This document shows positions 17,550 through 24,513 of a stretch of DNA of 64,000 nt, piece after piece. The stretch spans positions 62,001-126,000 of the forward strand of contig NZ_JAJEPR010000004.1 in NCBI RefSeq assembly GCF_020686945.1. The letters run 5' to 3'. The notes under the pieces are model-generated. The model searched no databases. It worked only from the letters and a program-made list of their open reading frames with translations, and was not told the DNA's origin. The position numbers were made by a program, and so were the translations under genes. The DNA comes from Limivivens faecihominis (GTDB taxonomy: Bacteria; Bacillota; Clostridia; Lachnospirales; Lachnospiraceae). Each line of letters starts with the position of its first letter. Position 1 is the first letter of the stretch.

Positions 17550-18926
17550 ATGAAGTGCAGAAGATGTAAGACCAACTTCGATTACGATACCTACTACGGC
17601 ATCTGTCCGAAATGTGCCGCCTACAATCGGCCGGACGGCAAGGACGAGATGAAGACCGTTATGGGCGAGAACGCAGGAGGCTTTGAGGAAGAATATCACC
17701 CGCCGGTGATGTCCGCTGGAGATATGAGCGAGTTTTTCGGAATGGATGAGACTGTGTCTCGAAAGCGTTCCAGGAATAACGCAAAGAAACAGAAAGAATT
17801 TCAGCAGCGTCTCAGCAATCCCTATCTGGAGACCACCGTGAAAGACGGAAAGACCGTTCCCTACTGTGATCATGACAAAAAGACCGCGAAAAAAGAGAAG
17901 AAAAAGAAAAAATCCAAAGCAGGCGGCATTCTTGCCCTGCTCTTCTGTGTGGCCATCGGAGTCTGCTCGGAATACAGTACGGAGATCGAGCAGTTCTGCA
18001 TGAAAATTTACAAGGAATATTTTGCTGAGAAAGATTCCCTCTCCGGTTTGAAGCATACAGATGAGATTACCTATACGGAGAAAAAAGCTGTGGGCGGCAG
18101 AATGCTGACCTTTGGCTCTGCCTATGAGCTCTATACGGATGACGAGGAATTTCTGGTGATCCCCTATCGGCAGATCGTAGAAAGCCTGCCGGAGACCACC
18201 CAGGAAATCGCCCGGGAGTACGATCTCAAATGCTATGTTGCCAACAATGGGCTCTATCTGGATGCAGTTCCGGCCTATGTTATGGAAGACACTTATGGCG
18301 TCGAGGGAATAGGAACGCTGAATAACGCCTATTCCGACGAAGATAAATCCCTGATTTTCGTGGGAGATTTTTCCGGGGAGCGGGAGAGCGGAACAGTTCA
18401 GTTAAGCTTAAGCTTCCGAAAGGACGGGGCGGACCTGCCGGTGATCTATGAGGTGACGCTGCCACTGGAAGATGAGGAGGCAGCTTCGGAGACAGCCGTA
18501 AGCGCAGAGGCTGTATGGAAAAAGAAAGAACTCGACGAGACGGCCACAAAGTCCACCTATGCTGCACCTGTGATTGAACGGATCGGAAACCAGTACCGGG
18601 GCGAGGAAGCGGAGAGTGGTTCCGTGTTTTATCAGATCACTCAGGATTTTGTCAACAACGATCGGGATTATCTGCAGGCCTCGGATATGGAGCTTTATCT
18701 TACGGATCTTTCCAGCACACGTTCCACCTATGATTTCGGCGGCATTACGACCCTGTCTGAGCGTTTTGATTCCGATGATCCTTTGAGTCTTTACAGGCTT
18801 TCTATTCTCCCCTGGAAGGAAAAAGGAACGAAAAGCACGGTCTTTGAGGTGGCTGAAAACTGCGACCGGATCGGCGCAGAACTTTACTTTATGGGCGAGA
18901 CGAAAGAATGGCAGGCATCCCTTTGA
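17550..18926 (+). CDS. Zinc-ribbon membrane protein of unknown function
   Basis: 458 residues if started at ATG 17550 (GGGGGAAGG upstream); 25 more in-frame residues upstream look unconserved and overlap a terminator. The N-terminus is a zinc ribbon, MKCRRC (Cys3, Cys6) and CPKC (Cys19, Cys22). A charged linker ends in a lysine-rich stretch. One transmembrane helix spans about 124-141, and a roughly 310-residue C-terminal domain would lie outside. The layout (cytoplasmic ribbon, one helix, extracellular domain) resembles many Firmicutes zinc-ribbon surface proteins. Function not recognised. Confidence 0.7.
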   Translation: MKCRRCKTNFDYDTYYGICPKCAAYNRPDGKDEMKTVMGENAGGFEEEYHPPVMSAGDMSEFFGMDETVSRKRSRNNAKKQKEFQQRLSNPYLETTVKDGKTVPYCDHDKKTAKKEKKKKKSKAGGILALLFCVAIGVCSEYSTEIEQFCMKIYKEYFAEKDSLSGLKHTDEITYTEKKAVGGRMLTFGSAYELYTDDEEFLVIPYRQIVESLPETTQEIAREYDLKCYVANNGLYLDAVPAYVMEDTYGVEGIGTLNNAYSDEDKSLIFVGDFSGERESGTVQLSLSFRKDGADLPVIYEVTLPLEDEEAASETAVSAEAVWKKKELDETATKSTYAAPVIERIGNQYRGEEAESGSVFYQITQDFVNNDRDYLQASDMELYLTDLSSTRSTYDFGGITTLSERFDSDDPLSLYRLSILPWKEKGTKSTVFEVAENCDRIGAELYFMGETKEWQASL

Positions 18927-18941
18927 TGGGACCTGCTTTTT
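18911..18941 (+). terminator. Terminator overlapping the stop codon
   Basis: GCAGG-CA-TCCC pairs with GGGA-CCTGC, the TGA stop codon (18924-18926) lies in the loop, and five T follow. It separates the zinc-ribbon gene from the acs promoter region. Confidence 0.7.
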
Positions 18942-19076
18942 CTTTGTTCTGATACGGGAATACGTTGTCAGAATACAGTAAAAAAAGAATCCGTCACAGA
19001 ACGACAACTGCTCGCATAAGACGGAGAAAATCCAGCAGAAGTTCCAGAATTACGAAAAAAAATACAATTCACATTG

Positions 19077-19105
19077 TTGAGAATCACAATATTTTATGCT
19101 ATAAT
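19077..19105 (+). promoter_or_regulatory. Predicted main promoter of the acs cluster
   Basis: TTGAGA (19077-19082), a 17-base spacer and a perfect TATAAT (19100-19105). ATTGT (19073-19077) and ACAAT (19086-19090) form an inverted pair across the -35 box, a possible operator. From the preceding terminator to here (18942-19076) nothing else is recognised. Confidence 0.65.
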
Positions 19106-19123
19106 AAATTCCAAATGAAGTTT

Positions 19124-19147
19124 ACATACTTAGTATGTCTTTTTTTT
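19124..19147 (+). terminator. Short leader hairpin with eight-T tract
   Basis: ACATAC-TTA-GTATGT (6 pairs) is followed by C and eight T, about 12-35 bases after the predicted acs start site. The stem is AU-rich and weak, so it may pause or partly terminate rather than stop polymerase. Confidence 0.35.
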
Positions 19148-19172
19148 AACGATATAAAAGGAGGTAGTCAAC

Positions 19173-19583
19173 ATGCATCTTTTGAAAGATGAGAATGGAA
19201 ACATTATTCCTCACGGCGCTGAACATACCCATGAGCACAGTCATGAGGATGGCCATACACACACCCATCCTCACACGCATGAACATGGCCATGAAGATGA
19301 TCACCATCATGACCATGAGCATGGATGCGAGGGAAGCTGTGACACCGGCTGCAGCGGCTGCAGCGGGGCGGCTCAGGACCCGAAAGCACAGCTTACAGCT
19401 CTTCTTGGCTATATGCTGAATCATAATGAAAGCCATGCCAGGGAGCTGGATGAGATGGCTGGCAAGATTGCGGAGGCCGGCATGCCTGAGGCTGCGGAGC
19501 AGATCAGAAAAGGCGTTGCAGAGTTCCAGAAGGGTAATCTTTATTTAAGTCTTGCCCTTTCCATGGTAAAGGAAGACAAGTAG
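19173..19583 (+). CDS. Histidine-rich putative nickel-binding protein
   Basis: 136 residues. Residues 14-50 hold 17 histidines in HTHEHSHEDGH-like alternation with Glu and Asp. Then comes a cysteine cluster, CEGSCDTGCSGC (Cys52, 56, 60, 63), and a predicted helical domain (about 70-136). Poly-His segments of this kind bind Ni or Zn in HypB and SlyD-like proteins. Being first in an operon with cooT and two cooC genes, a nickel store or chaperone for CODH/ACS is the likely role, but this is inference. The ATG follows AGGAGGT. No signal peptide, so cytoplasmic. Confidence 0.75.
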   Translation: MHLLKDENGNIIPHGAEHTHEHSHEDGHTHTHPHTHEHGHEDDHHHDHEHGCEGSCDTGCSGCSGAAQDPKAQLTALLGYMLNHNESHARELDEMAGKIAEAGMPEAAEQIRKGVAEFQKGNLYLSLALSMVKEDK

Positions 19584-19612
19584 TTTGTGGCAGCGGATGG
19601 AGGTGAAAAACC

Positions 19613-19804
19613 ATGTGTCTCGCAACCGTTTATAAGAAGCAGGAAGAGCCTGACAGCATTCTTTTGCAGTATGTCAGCAAGATTCTTGTGGATGGAAATC
19701 ACATCACGCTTATTGACGTGATGGGAGAAGAAAGGCAGCTGGACGGAACCATCAAGATGGTGGATCTGGCCAACAGCAAAGTGATCATTAACTGCGCCGA
19801 ATAA
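19613..19804 (+). CDS. cooT: CooT family nickel-binding protein
   Basis: 63 residues, the CooT size, beginning Met-Cys-Leu-Ala. In the Rhodospirillum rubrum protein Cys2 of a homodimer binds one Ni(II) and the protein helps CODH maturation. Here Cys2 is present, with the small beta-fold pattern VDGNHITLIDVMGEERQLDG. The ATG at 19613 has GGAGGTG upstream. It sits between the His-rich gene and metF in the acs operon, which supports a CODH-related role. Confidence 0.88.
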   Translation: MCLATVYKKQEEPDSILLQYVSKILVDGNHITLIDVMGEERQLDGTIKMVDLANSKVIINCAE

Positions 19805-19847
19805 AGGCTGTCGGTTAAGATAAAAAAAACAGGAGGTATAAACTGAA

Positions 19848-20768
19848 ATGACAAAATTATCTGAAATGATGAAAGAAAAACAGCTTCTGTCCTTTGAGCT
19901 GTTCCCGCCGAAAACCGATAAAGGAATGGAGAACCTTCCGGGAACCATTGAGAAACTCTGTGAGTTCAAACCGGAGTACATTTCCTGTACATACGGTGCA
20001 GGCGGTGGAAATGTAGGCCGTAACAGAGAGGTATGTCAGGAGATCATCAAAGCTGGCACCATCCCTGTAACCCATTTCACCGTTATCAAAAACACCAAAG
20101 AAGGTATCAAAGAGCAGCTGCAGACTTACCTGGATGAGGGCGTTGATCATATGCTGGCTCTCCGCGGAGATATTCCGAGAGGAGAGACCACAACCTGCGG
20201 AGATTTCAACTATGCAACTGATCTGGTAGCTTTCGTTCGTAAAGAGTTCGGCGACAAATTCGAGATCGCTGTAGCTGGTTCCCCTGAAGGTCATATCGCA
20301 TGCAGAAGCCTGGAGTCCGATATCGCTGTTCTGAAACAGAAACAGGACAACGGCGCGGATTACATCATGACTCAGCTCTGCTGGGATATGGAGCAGTTCA
20401 AATACTGGCTGGACGCTATCGACAAAGCAGGTGTTACCATGCCGATTGACGTAGGAATCATGCCGATCCTGGATCAGGCAGCTACCATTAACATGGCACT
20501 GTCCAGAAACGGCTGTGTAATGCCGAGAGAGCTCAGCCGTCTGATCTCCAAGTACTGGATCTTCCCGAACCCGTTCGACAAAGAACCCTTCGACGATGCC
20601 CTGGAGCAGAAGAAAGCGGACTTCAAGAAAGCCGGTATCGAGTACACGATCAAACAGATCGACGAGTACCGCGCACTGGGTATCAACGGTATTCATCTGT
20701 ACGCTCTGAACAAATGGAAAGACGTTGCAGAGATCATCAACGCATCCGGTATGCGTACGATGATCTGA
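19848..20768 (+). CDS. metF: 5,10-methylenetetrahydrofolate reductase
   Basis: 306 residues (about 34 kDa), a MetF-type flavoprotein TIM barrel. It reduces methylene-THF to methyl-THF, the methyl donor for AcsE. The catalytic Glu is in LLSFELFPPKT and the flavin-site Asp in MLALRGDIPRGE. Most studied acetogens place metV, and some rnfC2, beside metF; neither is here. That fits the single-subunit NADH-dependent enzyme known from Blautia producta. The electron donor cannot be read from sequence. AGGAGG lies nine bases before ATG. Confidence 0.94.
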   Translation: MTKLSEMMKEKQLLSFELFPPKTDKGMENLPGTIEKLCEFKPEYISCTYGAGGGNVGRNREVCQEIIKAGTIPVTHFTVIKNTKEGIKEQLQTYLDEGVDHMLALRGDIPRGETTTCGDFNYATDLVAFVRKEFGDKFEIAVAGSPEGHIACRSLESDIAVLKQKQDNGADYIMTQLCWDMEQFKYWLDAIDKAGVTMPIDVGIMPILDQAATINMALSRNGCVMPRELSRLISKYWIFPNPFDKEPFDDALEQKKADFKKAGIEYTIKQIDEYRALGINGIHLYALNKWKDVAEIINASGMRTMI

Positions 20769-20799
20769 TTGTTTGAATAGATTTTAGGAGGTGCTTCCA

Positions 20800-21570
20800 A
20801 TGGCACATGTAATTGCCGTCGCCGGAAAAGGCGGCGTTGGAAAAACGACTCTTTGCGGTCTGTTGATTCAGTATCTCTGCGACAAGAGAAAGACCCCGGT
20901 ATTGGCTGTGGATGCGGATGCCAATTCCAATCTGAATGAGGTCCTCGGTGTGGATGTGGAAATGACACTCGGCGAGATCCGTGAGGATGTGGAGCGTTCT
21001 GCAGATGGTTCTACAAGTAAGATTCCTGCCGGAATGTCCAAGGCTGACTATATGGAAATGATGGTGAATCGCTGTCTGATCGAAGACGATGATTTCGACA
21101 TGCTCGTCATGGGAAGGACCCAGGGCAAAGGCTGTTACTGTTTTGTAAACGGCCTTCTGCAGGCTCAGCTTGCGAAGCTGACCCCGAATTACCCATACAT
21201 GGTAGTGGATAACGAGGCCGGTATGGAACATATCAGCCGTGGAATCCTTCCGAAAGTGGATACCATCATTCTGGTGAGCGACTGCTCCCGGAGAGGCGTA
21301 CAGGCGGTGGGCCGCATCAAAGAGCTGATCAAAGAATGTGATCTTCGTCCGACCTCTATTGGACTGATTATCAACAGGGCGCCGGAAGGTAAACTGAATC
21401 AGGGAACAATGGAGGAAGTGGAGAAACAGGGACTGGATCTTCTGGGAGTTATTCCCCAGGATGAGGCAGTTTATGAGTATGACTGCGATGGCAAACCCAT
21501 CGTCCAGCTTCCGAAAGATTCACCTGTCCGGAAAGCTCTCTATGAGATTCTGGATAAGCTGAATTTCTAA
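20800..21570 (+). CDS. cooC: CODH nickel-insertion ATPase CooC (copy 1)
   Basis: 256 residues, a MinD/NifH-type P-loop ATPase. The deviant Walker A AGKGGVGKTTLCG starts at residue 8. The CYC motif at Cys112 and Cys114 matches the metal-binding pair at the same numbers in Carboxydothermus CooC1. CooC dimers bind Ni and deliver it to the C-cluster of CODH with ATP hydrolysis. The ATG at 20800 has AGGAGGTG; an upstream in-frame codon lies inside that site. Directly precedes acsA. Confidence 0.93.
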   Translation: MAHVIAVAGKGGVGKTTLCGLLIQYLCDKRKTPVLAVDADANSNLNEVLGVDVEMTLGEIREDVERSADGSTSKIPAGMSKADYMEMMVNRCLIEDDDFDMLVMGRTQGKGCYCFVNGLLQAQLAKLTPNYPYMVVDNEAGMEHISRGILPKVDTIILVSDCSRRGVQAVGRIKELIKECDLRPTSIGLIINRAPEGKLNQGTMEEVEKQGLDLLGVIPQDEAVYEYDCDGKPIVQLPKDSPVRKALYEILDKLNF

Positions 21571-21582
21571 TATGTGAATAAT

Positions 21583-21655
21583 CCCTCTGCATTCGGTGCT
21601 CTGTTTTGTTAACGGATAAAAATGGAGCACCGTGCCGGTGGCAGAGGGTTTTATT
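21583..21655 (+). terminator. Terminator-like hairpin between cooC and acsA
   Basis: Outer stem CCCTCTGC (21583-21590) with GCAGAGGG (21641-21648), inner stem GGTGCTC (21595-21601) with GAGCACC (21625-21631), then TTTTATT. It could attenuate read-through or mark an mRNA processing end. Confidence 0.6.
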
Positions 21656-21663
21656 AAAAAGTG

Positions 21664-21704
21664 TATATCCCTAGGGGGTGGATGGGATATAAGAAAACCG
21701 CCCC
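21664..21704 (+). ncRNA. Candidate H-type pseudoknot in the acsA leader
   Basis: Stem 1 is TATATCCC (21664-21671) with GGGATATA (21684-21691), eight perfect pairs. Its loop contains GGGGTGG (21675-21681), which pairs with CCGCCCC (21698-21704), seven pairs with one wobble. Loops are 3, 2 and 6 bases, the last being A-rich (AGAAAA), as in small pseudoknot riboswitches. The acsA ribosome site follows 20 bases later. Found by eye; not matched to a known family. Confidence 0.5.
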
Positions 21705-21736
21705 GCATTTTTGCCCGATTACGAAGGAGGTTAATA

Positions 21737-23629
21737 ATGGGAAACTTTAAGATGACAACTGTTGAAGAAATGGAGGCTGCTACCAACCGACTCCTGGAGA
21801 CAGGCGCAAAAGTTGGCGCTGACGCATGGCAGTTCCGTGTGAAAAATCAGACTCCGCATTGTAAATTCGGTGAGCAGGGTGTCTGCTGCCGTATCTGTTC
21901 CATGGGACCCTGCCGTATTACTCCGAAGGCTCCGAGAGGTATCTGCGGATGTGACGTTCACGGTATCGTAGGACGTAACTACCTGAAATTTACAGCAGGC
22001 GGCGCAGCTACTCACTCCGATCACGGCCGTGAGATCTGTAATACCCTGGGACATGCGGCTCCGGATGGCGCTTACAAGGTAAAAGATCCTGCTAAGCTGA
22101 TCCGCATTGCAAAAGAGTGGGGCGTTGAGACAGAGGGCAGAGATATCTACGATCTGGCTCATGAGATGTCCGAGCTTGCACTGAGCGAGTATGGTAAAAA
22201 CCACGGTGTTTCCAGATGGCTGAAGAGAGCGCCCCAGCATACACAGGATCTGTGGCACAATGCAGGAATCGAGCCGAGAGCAATCGACCGCGAGGTTTCC
22301 TGTGCATTACATATGACCCATATGGGATGTTCTTCCAAACCGGAAGCTCTGATTCGTCAGTCCTTAAGAAACGGTCTGTCCGATGGATGGGGCGGTTCCA
22401 TGTGCGGAACTGAGTTCTCCGATGTTCTGTTCGGCACTCCCAAGCCGATCGACACCGAGGCAAACTTAGGCGTTATGGTTGCTGAGAACGTAAACATCGT
22501 TGTTCATGGACATGATCCCAGCCTTTCCGAGATGATCTGCGAGGTCGCAGATGATCCCGAGATGATCGCTTATGCAAAAGAGATGGGAGCAAAAGGAATC
22601 ACCATTTCAGGTGTCTGCTGTACTTCCAACGAGGTTGCTATGAGACGTGGTATCCCCATGGCCGGTAACTTCCTGCAGCAGGAGAACGTTGTACTGACTG
22701 GTGCCTGTGAGGCTATCGTTGTTGACGTACAGTGTATCTTCCCGGCTCTTGGCCCCTTAAGCAAATGCTTCCATACCAAATTCATCACCACTTCTCCGAT
22801 CGCTCAGATGCCGGATTCTGATTACATTGAGTTCAGCGCTGGTACTGCACTGGAGAAAGCAAAAGAGATCGTAAAAACTGCCATTGAGAACTTCAAGAAC
22901 AGAAAACCGGATCTGGTATACATCCCGGATATGAAGCAGAAAGCAACCGTTGGTTACTCTGTTGAGGCTATCGTTAAAACTCTGGATGGTGTTACCAACT
23001 CTCAGGTTGACAAGACAGGAACCACCAAACCGCTTGTTGACTGTATCACTTCCGGTGTTATCCGTGGTGCTGTGGCTATGGTTGGATGTAACAACCCGAA
23101 GATCCGCCCGGACTACGCTCATATCGAGCTGATGAAGAAACTCATCGCCAATGATATCATCGTTGTAGCATCCGGTTGTTCCGCACAGGCCGCTGCAAAA
23201 GCAGGTCTGATGGACAAAGCAGCAAAAGATCTCTGCGGCGCAGGCTTAAAGAGAGTATGTGAGCTGGCAGATATCCCGCCGGTACTTCACATGGGTTCCT
23301 GCGTAGACATTTCCCGTATGATGGTACTGGTTTCCGAGCTGGCTAAAGATTCCGGACTGAATATCTCCCAGCTTCCTGTTGTAGGCTGTGCTCCGGAGTG
23401 GATGTCTGAGAAAGCCGTTTCCATCGGAAACTATGTGGTAGCTACCGGTATCGATACCTTCCTTGGCGTTGACCCGTATGTAAGCGGATCCACCGAGATC
23501 ACAGAGCTTCTGACCAGCGGCGTTAAAGACTGGGTTGAGGCTTCCTACACCGTAGAGAAGGATATCGATAAACTGGTTGATAAAATGATTGAAAGAATCG
23601 AAGAGAAGAGAACTGCTCTGGGAATCTGA
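21737..23629 (+). CDS. acsA: Anaerobic carbon monoxide dehydrogenase, CODH/ACS beta subunit
   Basis: 630 residues, the usual CODH size. It reduces CO2 to CO at a Ni-Fe-S C-cluster and passes CO to AcsB. The N-terminal cysteine set for the B and D clusters is seen in CKFGEQGVCCRICSMGPCR and ICGCDVHGIVGRN. The start MGNFKMTTVEEMEAATNRLL at 21737 has GAAGGAGG upstream; the 35 extra in-frame residues upstream cover the leader pseudoknot and are rejected. Codon use is highly biased (GGT, GCT, GTT, AAA), consistent with very high expression. Cytoplasmic, in complex with AcsB. Confidence 0.97.
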   Translation: MGNFKMTTVEEMEAATNRLLETGAKVGADAWQFRVKNQTPHCKFGEQGVCCRICSMGPCRITPKAPRGICGCDVHGIVGRNYLKFTAGGAATHSDHGREICNTLGHAAPDGAYKVKDPAKLIRIAKEWGVETEGRDIYDLAHEMSELALSEYGKNHGVSRWLKRAPQHTQDLWHNAGIEPRAIDREVSCALHMTHMGCSSKPEALIRQSLRNGLSDGWGGSMCGTEFSDVLFGTPKPIDTEANLGVMVAENVNIVVHGHDPSLSEMICEVADDPEMIAYAKEMGAKGITISGVCCTSNEVAMRRGIPMAGNFLQQENVVLTGACEAIVVDVQCIFPALGPLSKCFHTKFITTSPIAQMPDSDYIEFSAGTALEKAKEIVKTAIENFKNRKPDLVYIPDMKQKATVGYSVEAIVKTLDGVTNSQVDKTGTTKPLVDCITSGVIRGAVAMVGCNNPKIRPDYAHIELMKKLIANDIIVVASGCSAQAAAKAGLMDKAAKDLCGAGLKRVCELADIPPVLHMGSCVDISRMMVLVSELAKDSGLNISQLPVVGCAPEWMSEKAVSIGNYVVATGIDTFLGVDPYVSGSTEITELLTSGVKDWVEASYTVEKDIDKLVDKMIERIEEKRTALGI

Positions 23630-23646
23630 TCGGGAGTGGTTTGTCT

Positions 23647-23667
23647 GCCGGCCCATTCAGGGCCGGC
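23647..23667 (+). other. GC-rich intercistronic hairpin acsA/cooC2
   Basis: GCCGGCCC-ATTCA-GGGCCGGC, eight perfect GC pairs, without a U-tract. Probably an mRNA-stability or processing element rather than a terminator. Confidence 0.55.
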
Positions 23668-23712
23668 GGGGATTCTCTGATGCGGAAAAAATTCTGGAAG
23701 GTGGATGAAGAC

Positions 23713-24474
23713 ATGAAAATTGCAGTGACCGGCAAAGGCGGCGTGGGAAAAACAACCTTCGCAGCTACTCTGGCCAGATTATACGCGGAAGAGGGAAAAA
23801 ACGTTCTGGCGGCCGATGTGGATCCGGATGCAAATCTGGGACTGGCCCTTGGTTTTTCCGAGGAGGAGCTGGATGAGATCGTTCCGATCACCAAAATGCG
23901 TAAGCTGGTGGAGGAACGGACAGGTGCAAATGCGAACAATCAGTTCTATAAACTGAACCCCAAGGTAGACGATATTCCGGATACCTATTCCAAAGTCTGC
24001 AATGGTGTAAAACTTCTGGTACTGGGAACCGTGGATACGGCCAACAGCGGCTGTGTCTGCCCGGAGCATGTGATGCTGAAACGGATCATCAACCATCTGG
24101 TTTTGCGGAGCAATGACGTAGTCATTCTCGATATGGAAGCCGGACTGGAGCATCTGGGAAGAGGTACCACAGAGGGAATGGATCAGTTCGTGGTTGTAAT
24201 CGAACCGGGAGCAAGAAGTATCCAGACCTACAAGAACGTAAAACGCCTTGCCTCAGGACTTGGAGTAAAGAAAGTCCGGGTTGTAGCCAACAAGGTTCGG
24301 AATGAGGACGATGAAGCATTTATTAAAGAAAGGATTCCTGAAGAGGACCTTCTGGGCTTTATCCACTACAATCCGGAAGTGATCGACGCAGACCGGCAGG
24401 GGAAATCCCCCTATGACTGCAGTGAAACTGCAGTGGAAGAAATCAAAAAAATAAAAGAAAAACTGGAAGCCTGA
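23713..24474 (+). CDS. cooC: CooC-type nickel-insertion ATPase (copy 2)
   Basis: 253 residues from ATG 23713 (MKIAVTGKGGVGKTTFAATL), the family start, with GGAAGGTGG upstream; an ATG at 23680 would add 11 residues. It is a P-loop ATPase with a CVC motif (Cys114, Cys116), like copy 1 but clearly diverged. It lies between acsA and acsB, where acetogens usually encode the CooC/AcsF-type protein. A split of labour, one for the CODH C-cluster and one for the ACS A-cluster, is plausible but inferred. Confidence 0.92.
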   Translation: MKIAVTGKGGVGKTTFAATLARLYAEEGKNVLAADVDPDANLGLALGFSEEELDEIVPITKMRKLVEERTGANANNQFYKLNPKVDDIPDTYSKVCNGVKLLVLGTVDTANSGCVCPEHVMLKRIINHLVLRSNDVVILDMEAGLEHLGRGTTEGMDQFVVVIEPGARSIQTYKNVKRLASGLGVKKVRVVANKVRNEDDEAFIKERIPEEDLLGFIHYNPEVIDADRQGKSPYDCSETAVEEIKKIKEKLEA

Positions 24475-24513
24475 GTTCAAGAGGCTCCAGTATTCTGAAT
24501 GGAGGTAATTATC

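Noticed and set aside
19073..19091. Rex site at the acs promoter
   Set aside because: Only the left half fits; the spacing is 16 to 18 bases with a poor right half.
18965..19192. 75-codon plus-strand frame upstream of the His-rich gene
   Set aside because: It spans the acs promoter and leader hairpin and overlaps the true start at 19173.
21632..21736. 35-residue N-terminal extension of the CODH gene
   Set aside because: It covers the leader pseudoknot, is not family-like, and a strong ribosome site stands before 21737.
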